NCBI GenBank assembly: GCA_004794785.1
Contig: SJOL01002330.1
Coordinates: forward strand, 1 to 64,000
Origin: Opisthorchis felineus
Lineage: Eukaryota > Platyhelminthes > Trematoda > Opisthorchiida > Opisthorchiidae
DNA length: 64,000 bases
Direction: 5' to 3'
The notes beneath the pieces were generated by a model, which was not told the origin of the DNA, did not search any database, and saw only the letters and a program-made list of their open reading frames with translations. Positions within the stretch are counted from its first letter, which is position 1. Each line of letters opens with the position of its first letter. The position numbers were made by a program, and so were the translations under genes. This document shows positions 37,771 to 49,749 of this stretch, in pieces.

Positions 37771-38107
37771 AGGAAGATCTACTCCGGAATCCGATGAAAC
37801 ACCTATACTGTTAGCACGTAAGTACTGGTCAGGACCACTCATTATGATAAGGCGACCGCCTTGACGTACTTTGTGAAAAAGTATTTTCTCACCAGTTTGA
37901 ATCAAATTTGGAGGTTCATATGACTTTGGATTTCTAAGCGGTTAAACTAAGGTTTCTTGCCCTTCCTTTTACTTTCAATGGGGCGATAGCATACTTTGCT
38001 CGTTATGATTCGGTGTAAATTTCTGCTAGTTTAGAGATATTGTCATCTGGTTAGCACCTTGGACAGTAGTGGTATAGTTGTAGTCAACCAGTGTACCGTG
38101 TAAATGA

Positions 38108-38335
38108 TTTGTGACTGTGACAGTTAAGCACCAATGTTTACTACTGATTATTGTTGTCGACTATCCTAATGATAAATCTCAAACATTTCGTCCAGTATTA
38201 CTTGACTCAGGTAACGACCCATGGTTCTGCATGCAAACATTTTTATCCAAACTCCAGCGAAAGATTTCCCAGGCTTCCAAAACCGCTCATCAGCTGATTT
38301 TCAGTCATCCGGTTACCTGAATATATCACCCGTGG
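38108..38335 (+). mobile_element. BEL/Pao-like protease fragment
   Basis: One frame reads HQCLLLIIVVDYPNDKSQTF then RPVLLDSGNDPWFCMQTFLS, the layout of BEL/Pao aspartic proteases (a strand, a variable loop, then LLDSGS...F and a helix). The active-site DSG is intact. It is closed by a stop at about 38320 and no reverse transcriptase follows, so it is a relic. The assignment rests on one short motif. Confidence 0.4.
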
Positions 38336-39884
38336 GTCAAGTAACTGCAAGGGGGTGGATAATCACATTCATCTGGTTGAGAGATGAGTTATTCGGACTG
38401 CGTCTTGACGACTGTGAATGATGAAACTAATTTCAGCGCCTCAAGCGATATAGCATTCAAAGGCTAAGAAAAAAAGCCAACTTCTGGTGGGCTTGCCGAT
38501 ATTTTGTGCAAATGGAACCCATACCCTCATTCATATCAGCTGCACCGACATGCAGTCGACTTTCTTACCTGGTGGGAAATGATGACAACAGTTTCTCGGG
38601 TCACACTTGCCCCTACGATGAGGAAAACCGGTCAGGCCCCCGAGAAGTTCAAACTACTCAGTTGGGACTTTCACGGCCAGGCTTACTCCATTGTCCGACG
38701 TACTTGTAGTTCGCGAAAATTTTCAATCATTTCAACCAAGGTTTGTCGTTAGTAAAGCCACCAATCATATGCTGCCCTCTTGCACCTTCAGAACCATTGC
38801 CGATTTTGATCTCCTTTGGTGCACTTGATATGATTGATATGCTCGGGTATGTTGAAGGTACCCCAGGATAAACCGCCCTCTTCGCCAACGGTTTGAAGCT
38901 TGTTCTCTCTTCATTCCACTTCATGTATAAAAGTTTTCCAGAAAACACGAGTGTTTTATTGTGCCTCAGCTGGCTACTACGCGTAAAAATACGAGTGACA
39001 AGCATATACAAAGGGCTGCAAGCAATATTTGAATGTTATTCAGTGTCTTCAGGTGCGATTACAAGGTGCCAATCTGCTTTCAACAGAATTGTCAAGTATA
39101 TCCTTTCTCTTGTAAAAAAACTTCTCCCCAAACTGTCAGGGCTGCCACAGTTGCCTTGGACACCTTTTCTGAGGTTATACCAGTGGCATGCTAAGTCATC
39201 TGGAGTATCCGGGTTGGTTTTTTTCCTCATCACTGCATCTCAGTGATCCGATCTGTCCGCTGCATGTGCACTCATTTCCAGCAGGGAACCTCCCTTGTTT
39301 TCGATGGGCGATAGTTTGAATTAGTTGTCGAACTCAAACTGAAGTTTCTAATGCGATCGAAAGGTTTTTCACTTCAATACACTCGTTTTCTGCGGTCTTA
39401 AGTACCCGTCCCTTCGCTCTCCTGACCACCTCGCTCTCGATTTTCCTTGATCTATCCGTGCACTATCCCGGTGAATTGATGAACAGCATAAGAGCTACTG
39501 CTTTTGGCCTGTTGGTCATTACTCATCCGCACTCGTTTTACGCCAATGCTTTTCGTTGTCCTGGCTCCATGATTGACGGACGATGTGCTTCTCAGTGCTT
39601 AACCTCAATAAACTGTCATGTTGCGGGCGAACATACTCATGGTCTGGAGCCCTGGATCTTGAATTTCGGTGTTTAAAGCAAATCTGCCCAAAACATCGCT
39701 TTAACTTGTTTGGGCTGAAAAAATGTTGCACATGCAGTATGTCGTGTGGTATTTATACTGGCTTGTGCGCTAAATTTTAACAGTGAATATGTACCTAGGT
39801 AATTAATAAGCTTTGCCCAGACTTATTCCATGTTCGGGTATCCTAAATTGGGAGGGCATCGTTGGTCTTTCGGTTGTGACACCC
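38336..39884. other. No gene recognised
   Basis: Frames such as 38504-38752 and 38893-39246 (plus) have no recognisable domain. They could be further retrotransposon remnants. Confidence 0.45.
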
Positions 39885-40045
39885 ATTCCGTGCCTAGCTG
39901 CATGCAACAGGGAGGAAGCATGACAGCTGAGATGCTGCCAGGTTGCTCAAGCCTAGACAGGAGCAGTCGCTTTGCACAGGCTACGTTCGGACCACTAACC
40001 TTCCGGTCAATAATTTGGCGTCTTAATCACTGAGCCATCTCGAGC
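39885..40045 (-). mobile_element. tRNA-derived SINE, copy 3
   Basis: Minus-strand copy with A box GATGGCTCAGTGATTAAGAC and a damaged B box. The body has 'gccaggttgctcaagcctag' in common with copies 4 and 5. More diverged than copies 1 and 2. Confidence 0.7.
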
Positions 40046-42900
40046 TCTAGGAGGACTTGAAGATGTGCAAAAGGAAAGAGCGGTCGTAATAAAATTTTGA
40101 ATACTGTATGTTTTTCCTCCATGAACACGGATCGAAAGCTTATTCGCGCTCGCTTCAGCAGTTGCCTGTAATCTTGGTAGTGCGCTTTTGATAGTGAGTA
40201 ATGCATTTTCCTTGGATATTCAGTACATGACAGACGGCGACGTTGAGGTTCGCATTGTTTTCCCCAAGTCCGAGTTTGGTTGGTAGGTGTTCACTAATCC
40301 TAGTAGATACGTGTGCCATGGTGCAACCTGTTCCTTACAAAAACTCGAGGAGAGAACAAGTTTGGTAGCTCTTCCTGATATAAAATGTCCGCCAAACGTG
40401 CCTTCGTACTTGTGCACATCCCGAAAGATTATCCTATGTGCGGATTCGACAATCATACAATTGGATGCAAACGCGATATCACTGTGGACAGTGCCTAAGG
40501 TATCTTCACACCACAGTAGTTCACAGGAGACTGACAAACATACGAGTATGTTATGGGTGAGCTGCGCATGGGAACGTTATCCTTTGGGTTTAGATAGCAT
40601 AATCGGGGACTTGGAAACACTAATCCAGCGTCATGAAATGTCGTTTTAATGTGACCAAATATGCTTTTGTCCGACGTACAACCGCTGATGAGTAGACACG
40701 AGAATAACTTTCCAGGACTTGTTTCACACATTTTTGTCTGAGTTGCCCGAACCAGGCGTTTGTGGCATCTCCAGTACACTCATTGCGATGTTTCGTTTCC
40801 AACTGCACACCTGAATAAGAACCATAAAGCTCTGAACTTTTGTAGTTCGAACTGTCCAGGTATGACTTCGGGTGACAGTTCTCTCAAGTAATCCCTAAGA
40901 AGGCCAAAACTAACACTCATTTCCTCTTCCAAAAGAAGTGTGTTGAATCGATTCAGAGGTAACGATTGAATATGTGAGAACATGTCTATGAAACAGCCTA
41001 CCCGTGTTGAATACTAACAGTGGCCCGTTGCGACATTGTCCGTTTATCGATGGATATCACCATTAAAGTTGTAGTTGAGGCTGAGAGCTTTGCATAGCAA
41101 TAGTCCCAAAACATCTGCCACCGATTAGAGAAGCCACAAATGTAAGAAATTACGTCCATCGGTGGGATACTAATGTGTAAGGGGTACATGTGTTCGATAG
41201 GTGTTTTTTGCACTTCACAGCTTTATTGGAGTCCACAGGCTGGAAGATTTCAAGCAAGCTATGCTTACAGACGATTTTCTGATAGGTTTGGGGTTTTTTG
41301 CTAGTCACTGGGCTGCTTGGCCAAAATGGAATCTTGGCAATACCAAGGAATTTCCGTTATTCCCGTAGGTGTGCTCAGAAGGCACCTGTGACGAACTACA
41401 ATGTTTTCAATGCGTCTCAACTTGTTTATGCTTACATTTCACAATGACAAAATAGGCGACACGAAAACTCATACGCACCAACGGTCTGGTTTACAATTTG
41501 TTTATGTACCGGAAGCGTCATTGTCCAATAGAGTGGATTGTTTAGTAGGTTCATAGTTCGTCACTAGTGACCGACGGTCAATACAACCCAAGTGGTCATA
41601 TACCTTCCCTTACCTGAAAGCCGACGCATTTCTTCAACAGGTACACCTTTGTTGAAATCCACCACTAACCTTCCTCTCAGCATTCGGTGTCGAAAAGTTG
41701 CAAGCAGTCAACAAAGTGCATTCAGTGTTTGGCGATGGGCTCTCGATCCTAGTTTATTCTTTGTCATGACTCAGGTGAACAAAATTGAGAAGGTCTGGGT
41801 ATCTGATCATTCGCTTCTTACCTCAGGGTTTATTTAAAAGAAGGCCAGTCAGTCAACAGTTGTCTTGAACTGTTTCTCTATTGTTCGCAAATCCGATATG
41901 GTAATGGTAAACCCCGTTCGCACCGTATCCGGCTCCGCCTGAGTTGACACGCCCCAGTTCTTGAATTTTACACTGGCAGGATGAAAAGACCTATCACTTA
42001 AGGAGGTATTTTTCCAGAAATCTACGTCGTCAGGCCAGTAAAGTAATTTCCACATCTTTGTGGGCATGAAATATAAGAGAAACCTGTTAAAATTTGTGGT
42101 CTGCGGCACCTGTAGAATCTGTACCGGTGATGGCCTTGATGCTGAACTGCAGGTTGGCTTTGAAATGCCGGTACAAAGCGGATTTCCAGGGCAGTTTTTA
42201 AACTAATATCTCAGGCTGCATATGAGCGTCCAAGAAGTTGGACAGGCGTGAGAACGATCAACTGCGTCCCCCTATACTTTGACAACGAAGACTTCCGAAA
42301 TTCCGATTTGTCGTCTAACCACTGCTATGAAATGGAAGTTCAGTGTCGTACACTTAACAGTACGATAACACTTAACAGTACTTAACACCAGCTTGAGGAT
42401 TGAAGTGCTGGTCCCGTATCTTTATTGGTCATCTATGTATTTGTTCACAAATGTTCAGCAAGCTGCGTGGGTCGCGCGACTCGGTGACCATCCGACAGAT
42501 CTCGTGAGCATGTTCACTGAGAACTAGGCACGTGACTAGTGCAGTCATCACCCACTTGATTGATACCAGCCACCACGACAAACCGGTGACATTAGTCAGA
42601 TTTAGCGGGTGCCGCCAACTCGTTCTAAGGCCATACACCGAATAAGATAGGAAACAGCCGGGGCGACTACTAACCGGCTACCCGATCCCTCTCTATCACA
42701 AGAAAAAGTTCGTTAGACTGCCTTGACGTACCAACGACAGTCCCCAACAAACTAGTTAGATAGTGCCCTTGTTTTAGACCTATGTTATAGCTTTCGGCCC
42801 TTCTATAAACTTATTCCAAATTTTATAGGTGTATTTTCCAAACTAGTCGTTATAGTTCACCAATCTCTGTGTTCTGATTTAACCAGTTAATTTCCGCAGC
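40046..42900. other. No gene recognised
   Basis: A chain of minus-strand frames (41213 down to 40220) overlaps plus-strand frames; none shows a motif. Left unassigned. Confidence 0.45.
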
Positions 42901-43119
42901 TTTTTCCCAGTATTTTCATTCGTGGCACTACGCCCTGGATCCATGCCGGAAGCTCTCATAATCTTTCTCATGCTATCCCGTTCGATGTACATTTGGGCAT
43001 TCTACCTTCATTCACTGGAGGCCCACATACTTTCCTCCGCCTAATCCAATTCAACGACGCATAAAACACAGTTTGTTCCATATTGTTTCACAAGAGGATT
43101 CTCATCTATACACGTACTA

Positions 43120-43205
43120 CACTACTCATAAGGTTGCTGAAAATTCTTCGACAGCCTACGATCGGTTTCGCCCTTACTGGGGCTCATCAGGTAGGCGCAC
43201 CTGCT
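43120..43205 (-). ncRNA. Hammerhead ribozyme-like motif, copy 2
   Basis: On the minus strand: CTGATGA (43190-43184), stem II GCCC/GGGC (four perfect pairs) with loop CAGTAA, GAA (43169-43167), then a minimal stem III AC/GT closing loop CGATC and A at 43157, giving cleavage triplet GUA. All conserved core bases are present. Stem I is the weak point: only the first pair is clear. Upstream TGCGCC and the loop CCAGTAAGG match copy 1 near 6.36 kb, so both come from one family. Confidence 0.6.
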
Positions 43206-44848
43206 GCAATTGGTGCAGCACATTCACTTGCTTGAAAACATCGTAAACGAGAGATTCAGCTGGGTTCCAGGTGAGCCTCCCGAAAAACCAAATTTGTTTG
43301 CAAATGAGTGTATTTCGCTAGGATTCTCATCTGTTTTGAGCAGTTTATATCTCTGTTTTGCTTTAAATAAAAACCAGTGGTCACCAACTTAGAAGGGATT
43401 CCTTGCTGTGCAGGAATTATGATGTATCAAGGAATACTTAAAGGAAGCGAAGACATTGTCGTCTTGAAATTTCTACAGAAACCGAATGCGTTTTGCCTGT
43501 ATCTGCTTGTTGCTCAGTGTATCGTCCGGAGCTCAAAGGACGCGCTAAGCTGTAGTTCAGGCGTATCTTCCGGCGCTAGCTCTGCTTGCAGAATGTGTTT
43601 GTGGATTGTGAATAAAATCCAGGCCCACAAGTGCGGCGTTTAACATTTAACCCTCTCCAGCGAAAGTCAACATGTCGGCTTTGTCTGTCATCCATTTTTT
43701 TAGTATCCTTGCTTTTATCCTCTTTGAGTGTCCGTAAAAGATTCTTCTGCCGTATCATTCATGCTGCCATCATTTTCTCGACATCCGTCGTCCGTTACTA
43801 AAGCCAGGTTCGTTCCGTCACAGACGACGTGATTTTCTGCACGTTTTCTGGACGGTAAGGGTATTAAAAGTTTCGTTTACGCAGCAGGACTTCGTCTACC
43901 GCTACCCTTTCACCCTCGTCATGGATTTACTCAAATTAATTGTGCCTTTGTGGAGCACTCGTAAACGAATCAGCAGATTACATTTATTCAGTGTGTGCTG
44001 GCTGAAACGTGTACCTTGACCTCCGATGAATTTACTAATGTGTGCGTGTGACCTAGACGGAACGGACCGTTACACTATTGCTAATGTAAGAATTCTTGTG
44101 GAAATGCGGTAGGTCATCTGAGTTCACTACTACTAGGCTTTACTTTACTTGACCCCTTGGTTGTCCTAATGCCTCAAGCTGCTTTCATAGAAGGGTGAGG
44201 TGTAAATAGAAATTCCCAATCTCCAGCTGCTCTACGGCGATGCTAGCTACTCATCCAAATGCTTACTGAGAGGATGCTTTCATTTGGCTTAAATTCCTCG
44301 CCTGTTTAGGATGGTCAGAGAATTGCGTATTTTCTCTGATGTACATGCAAAACCTCTCATGGACTCTGTTGTTTGTCCCTCTGTTTTCCTTAAGGTTGAG
44401 ATACTGGGATTGCTGGTATAGTAGTAATCCAGTAAAGGTGTTATGTACTGGATCAGTGACGAGCTGATCAAATGTGTATCTGTGTTCGTCTTCCCTTAGC
44501 ACTGTGTGTGTGGGAAGCCTTTTGCCGGCAACGGCCTAGTCACTGGACAGTGTGTCACGGGCTGACAGTTAGCCCATCTACGTAAAACCGTCATCCGTCC
44601 GGTGCTAACTTCCCTCCAATTGGTGTATTTCTACCCGACTCGTTGTATCGTTGAACTAGGCTGCCTTGTAACCATTGAGATTCGTTTCACTGCAACTGGA
44701 CACGATGTCTGAATCTGTGGGTAGAAGAAGCTACACCATTTCCGAAACTGAGAAAAACTAAATGCTGCCGTAAAATTGCTGGTCAATGAAATGGTGGCTG
44801 TGAATCGTAAATGTCGTATTCTATAGAAGACTATAATGGGACCCTCAT

Positions 44849-45790
44849 TTGCTGCTTTCGTCGAATGAAAATCGTCGGTCGGTCTTTGTCAATGCTCGAC
44901 ATCACCGTGGTGTCACCATCACATACATTCATGCTTTTTCGGAAAATGGAGGAAACCGTTATAACAAGGGTAAATTCTACTCCAGCCAATCCATGACCAC
45001 CAGTGAGATGTCATCTTACATCGGAACTAAGGGTTGATTTTTCAGGTCACTCACTCACCCGAATTCATCCATCTGATAAAGGAGCAGCATTACAATGGTA
45101 AAATACCCCTAATTTTTTCCCTGACCGTCCGAATTCGACTGAGTTTCGAATGCGTGAAAATGAATTCAGACGTGCTTTGTACAGAATTATGCTGGTAACC
45201 GCTTGTCAGCTTTACTCGACCCACCAAATTCACGCTTGCTTAAAAATCCTGACCTGCTGTGCCGATTACTGATTTTGGCCGTTTTGACTTTAACTCACTA
45301 TTTTGTTCGTCCTGTGTGCATTTGAGCTAAGCAAAGAGATATGGAAAAAGTTCGCCTTCTCTTAGAAGATGTTGTTCTGAGCTTAGAAAACATCTGACAC
45401 TTTCCTGAAACTAGTGAACTGCTAACACAGATTTGTGGTTCATTCACACAGCTAGTCGACAAACTTCCTGAAATTACTTTAGGTCGACTTCTTAGAACTC
45501 TGAGTGGTCCAACTGCAAGGCACGCACTTAAATATAAATGGAGTGCCCAGTTCTGTATTTTGCCATTGGATTATTATCAAGTAATTGCTTTCTGCTTGGT
45601 CCGACGTGAACCATGTTTCTGCAATTTTGTTACAACTAAAAGAACAGCTATGACGCAAATTCGCCAGTGACGGTCATATTCGTTGTGCCATGTTTGCCGT
45701 ATTGAAGCACTGGTTAGTAAATCGCAACCGAAAATTTGAGCTGAAGAGATCATACAGCAATTTTCGGACTGCGTTTTAAAGGCATTCTCT
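44849..45790 (+). pseudogene. Decayed coding-like region, unknown family
   Basis: Most of 45190-45790 reads as one protein-like frame broken by stops: LSALLDPPNSRLLKNPDLLC, then RLLILAVLTLTHYFVRPVCI, stop, MEKVRLLLEDVVLSLENI (from 45341), stop, then ELLTQICGSFTQLVDKLPEI and TLGRLLRTLSGPTARHAL. The adjoining stretch in another frame reads NTPNFFPDRPNSTEFRMREN, and 44849-45037 is open in the first frame again. The Leu-rich helical text looks like a real protein, but there are at least four stops and two frame changes. Family not recognised; a gene with unseen introns is possible. Confidence 0.3.
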
Positions 45791-46195
45791 TGATAAGCCG
45801 AATACAACTATTTAGAAAAGTAAATGAATCCTAAGACTGCAGCAAAAGGGAAAATCTTGAACACATTACTATTGTAAGCCTAATATATGGGGACTGATAT
45901 ATTTGTGTACAGATCTATGAAGAAATCAAACTCTACGGATTAGGAAAAAACTACGCTCTACGCTTTTAAGCCAGAACCAAAAAGGGTAAGATCCAATCGA
46001 ATAAGGTAGGTGAATAGCAGTTTTTAACCCATTTTTGCACTGTTATTTATGTTCCATATTTGAAAATACCAGTTTAAGTTTGACGGAGAGAAATACGTAT
46101 ACTATTTCCTACCGAAAAGACAGTCTGCTATTTATAAAATCCAAAAAGTTTTAATTCGATGGCAGCATTGGGTGCACCAATTGAGTGCTCGAACA

Positions 46196-46392
46196 TCAAT
46201 GGATAACCCGGTTGCACACTGATCGCAGTATGGGAACCAAGGTTCAGCGCGCAATCACATGGCGTGAGGACTGGAATACTACCAGGTTGCCCCAGCCTAG
46301 ACAAGAGCAGTCGAGATGCTGAGGTTGGGTTTGAACCGCGCACCTTCCGGTCCGTAAGCTGGCGCCTTAACCATTGAACTAATTCGAGCTCG
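46196..46392 (-). mobile_element. tRNA-derived SINE, copy 4
   Basis: Minus strand: A-box region 'ttagttcaatggttaaggcg' and B box GGTTCAAACCC, body 'accaggttgccccagcctag'. The far end of the body is diverged. Lies close to an RTE 3' fragment in the same orientation. Confidence 0.75.
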
Positions 46393-46581
46393 ATCACATC
46401 TTCACTTCGTGTAAGGTTTCATGACAATCAGCATGCTGAACAGACTCATCTTACACGCCCACTGAAGATTCGGCAGGCCCAGAGGACCGCGTCAACTAAT
46501 TAAAACAGAGTGACGCAATCGAAGCAATAGTATACACCACACACGACGTCAGAAGTGGAAAGCTTCTTGCGCCAGCGTTCA

Positions 46582-46995
46582 CCGTGTCATTATCATCATC
46601 ATCATCATCATCATCATCCACAGCATGACATCAGTGTTCAACACTGATGCTTCGCTGCCGTACAACCATGATTCATTTGAAAGCTTATTGTGAAGAAAAG
46701 AATAAAGGTGGAGAGGGAAGGGACTTAGTGCCAACTTACTACAATCATTCCGAGATACCTACACCTCCAGACACCCATTCAGGCAATCTGGATAGAAACT
46801 AACAAGAACGCCATTGACATCGATTGGCAGCCACATCTTGCAGCGTCTCCAACCAGGCGCAGTGATAATTATGCCGTCCCCATCCTGGAAGGCGAGTAGC
46901 ACCGACAACACACAAACGTTCCGTAATCTATTTCGTACCCATCTGCCAGGTAAAAGGTTGGTCACCTCTCTGATTCCACCGCCGAAAAGCGCCCT
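46582..46995 (-). mobile_element. RTE-type LINE, 3' end fragment with (ATC)n tail
   Basis: The tail is an uninterrupted run of eight ATC units (46595-46617), i.e. GAT repeats at the element's 3' end, the usual short-repeat terminus of RTE elements. It is followed by the family 3' UTR ('cagtgttcaacactgatgct') and the C-terminal coding tail (LLAFQDGDG..., [17 protein letters not shown] on minus). The youngest-looking of the 3' fragments. Confidence 0.7.
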
Positions 46996-47004
46996 CTTCG
47001 GCAA

Positions 47005-47095
47005 TTATCGTTTATTTTTAATTTTTATTTATTTATTATTTATTATTACTATTTATTGTTATTTATTATTTCACAAATATAAAAAGTAAATGCAA
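47005..47095. repeat. T/A-rich low-complexity tract
   Basis: Repeated 'tttatt' and 'tatta' units between the RTE fragment and the R2 element. No gene. Confidence 0.7.
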
Positions 47096-47379
47096 ACGAT
47101 AGGTGTGGAACGCTTACAGGAGAACATTAGACTGAACAATGGAAGTGTCCCATTCGAAGTTGTTGCACCAACAGTTCCAGCCAGACAAGATGAGTCCCAA
47201 TGTAAGAGTGTTTGGTGTGGAAACAGGCGCGTAAAGACCAGCAACAGAAGAGAGGATAAACAATGCTAAATGCTCTTCAAGGCGCGGCAAGCGCTAGCAC
47301 AGTCAAGACTCAAACATCAGCAACACAGTGTCCGTCATACTGGGTCAGGTGCGAAGGTCAACGGCAAAAATGAACACTC

Positions 47380-48120
47380 AACGCCATATACCACGAATAA
47401 TATTGTCGTAAGTACGCAGAGAGCCCAAAATGGCAAGCAAACACAAATCACTGACTGTGAAACTAGGAAGGCCCAGTCCAATAACAGCCTTGGTGAATTG
47501 GGGACAGCAGATTCCTCGATAAGAAACTATCATCGGTTGGTGGGCCAAAAAGTCGACATCACAATCGATTGCACGTAGGGCTGCGATTATAACAGGGGAA
47601 CTTGCATCAGCACTATACTCCTGCTTCTTCTCATTTCACTCAGTCACTCCGCGCCAACCCAAGACTATGCTTACGTCTATCACAGTTGCTCGGTTCTCCC
47701 AAACAGCAATTAGGTCAGGCTTGATAAAAGACGCTGGCGTAAGCGCTCTCAAATCCTCAAAGATGGTATATCCAAGGAGACGGAGACGTTTCGCGCGTTC
47801 ACTTGCAACCCGATTATGACGAGCACAGCTGGCATCATGCGTGATCCAGCAGGACTGTAGAACATGCACCAAACTCTCTGGTTGTCCACATTTTCCATGA
47901 CAGAGGATCATCTGGCCACCATGACCAAGCCGGGCGCTTCTAACTCTCGTCCTAAACAGGTTGCATCGGAGCTGGACACCACGAATACATATCCGAGGAA
48001 ACACTTATTCTGAAAAAATAAGCCACCGACTCAAAAGAGGCAAAGCGACCAACTCTCGTCAACTGCGACTGTCTATGCTGTTGTGCAGACAATCGCCCCA
48101 AGCAGCCACCAGCTCTTACT
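47380..48120 (-). pseudogene. R2-like endonuclease domain and C-terminus
   Basis: Minus strand 48004-47636 contains the knuckle C-x3-C-x6-H-x4-C (CHGKCGQPESLVHVLQSC), RHNRVASERAKRLRLLG and then KPDLIAVWENRATVIDVSIV, the catalytic (R/K)PD...D core of the R2 restriction-like endonuclease that nicks target DNA. A TGA at 47638-47636 interrupts the frame, but the R2 C-terminus continues in frame below it. The upstream part (48120-48005) has further stops. Confidence 0.8.
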
Positions 48121-48241
48121 TGGTGTTTACGCATGTACCTCGGACTCGGATCGGAAGGCTGAGATCCCGAACAATCTTGCCAAATGTGGAAACATTGACC
48201 ACATTGCGTAGTACTCAGCAGATAGATAGAAGCTTTTCCAT

Positions 48242-48970
48242 NNNNNNNNNNNNNNNNNNNNNNNNNNNNNNNNNNNNNNNNNNNNNNNNNNNNNNNNNNN
48301 NNNNNNNNNNNNNNNNNNNNNNNNNNNNNNNNNNNNNNNNNNNNNNNNNNNNNNNNNNNNNNNNNNNNNNNNNNNNNNNNNNNNNNNNNNNNNNNNNNNN
48401 NNNNNNNNNNNNNNNNNNNNNNNNNNNNNNNNNNNNNNNNNNNNNNNNNNNNNNNNNNNNNNNNNNNNNNNNNNNNNNNNNNNNNNNNNNNNNNNNNNNN
48501 NNNNNNNNNNNNNNNNNNNNNNNNNNNNNNNNNNNNNNNNNNNNNNNNNNNNNNNNNNNNNNNNNNNNNNNNNNNNNNNNNNNNNNNNNNNNNNNNNNNN
48601 NNNNNNNNNNNNNNNNNNNNNNNNNNNNNNNNNNNNNNNNNNNNNNNNNNNNNNNNNNNNNNNNNNNNNNNNNNNNNNNNNNNNNNNNNNNNNNNNNNNN
48701 NNNNNNNNNNNNNNNNNNNNNNNNNNNNNNNNNNNNNNNNNNNNNNNNNNNNNNNNNNNNNNNNNNNNNNNNNNNNNNNNNNNNNNNNNNNNNNNNNNNN
48801 NNNNNNNNNNNNNNNNNNNNNNNNNNNNNNNNNNNNNNNNNNNNNNNNNNNNNNNNNNNNNNNNNNNNNNNNNNNNNNNNNNNNNNNNNNNNNNNNNNNN
48901 NNNNNNNNNNNNNNNNNNNNNNNNNNNNNNNNNNNNNNNNNNNNNNNNNNNNNNNNNNNNNNNNNNNNNN
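48242..48970. other. Assembly gap (729 N)
   Basis: A run of unknown bases exactly inside the R2 element, covering the RT catalytic palm including where the FADD/YADD box should be. Frames drawn through it are artefacts. Gap length may be an estimate. Confidence 0.99.
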
Positions 48971-49720
48971 ATACATCGAATTAGTGGTGATGGTTCACCA
49001 AACGCCTCGGCAGATCTGGCAATTGTGTCATCCGTAACTGACTCAAGCGCTTTCGGGATATCAACAAACGCCAAGATGAGGTTAGAAGCAGCCGCTGAAG
49101 ATGCATGAAGCATGGCGTGATCCATCTTCCAAACAACCGTCTCGACGTAGAAATACAAACTGGAGTGAGAGGAGTGGCAATCTACGGCTCCAGCAATCAG
49201 CAAGCACCTTATGAATGCATCGAACAAGAATGGAGGACACGGCAGTCGGTCTCCGTTGGTCCGGTGAAGTCGGATTTGGGAGCTTCAGAACCATTTTAAT
49301 ACGAGCAGAACACAAACGTGACGGACAACCCCCAGATAATACGAGTAAGTTGAAGTACCCAGCGAGCGCGTTGGCATTGAACCGGCGAAGCATCCTGGGC
49401 GTGAATTTGTCCAGACCTGGGGACAGTGCCATTAAACGGACGTACGGTCAAATTCCTCACCTGTACTTGGCTCGATCAAACTCCAATCGGATGGTAGCAC
49501 TATGCGACTTGGCCGGCTATCCACGTGTTTTGGAGCAGAGAGCACCTGTTTCCAATACTGATTGGCGTCCAGAGGTATGCCGCAGTCACCTTTGTATAGA
49601 TCCTCCCATGACCCATCGAGCACAGCAGACGCTGCATCTTTACATCCTTGGTGGTATAGGGTCTGGATGGCGGCGTAGCTGGCTCGGCGGATCTGCTTGA
49701 GGTTGGCCAGCACCCGATCG
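48971..49720 (-). pseudogene. R2-like linker and RT N-terminal half
   Basis: From 49713 down: YAAIQTLYHQGCKDAASAVL, YWKQVLSAPKHVDSRPSRIV and PSDWSLIEPSTGEE, then LSPGLDKFTPRMLRRFNANA, LAGYFNLLVLSGGCPSRLCS, ARIKMVLKLPNPTSPDQRRP, and palm start LILAFVDIPKALESV just before the gap. Phe/Asp to other changes (for example PKALESV for the usual SKAFDTV) and frame breaks near 49100-49130 show decay. Confidence 0.8.
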
Positions 49721-49749
49721 GCTAGCTGACGATGGCGTCGGGATACAGT

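Noticed and set aside
42900..43250. Plus-strand coding-like stretch ([17 protein letters not shown]) ending at a donor-like site
   Set aside because: No family match, needs a frameshift to extend, and its last part is the antisense of the hammerhead core, so the apparent exon is probably chance.
47961..49227. Open frames of 250-366 codons across the N run
   Set aside because: They exist only because unknown bases read as open codons; no coding evidence inside.
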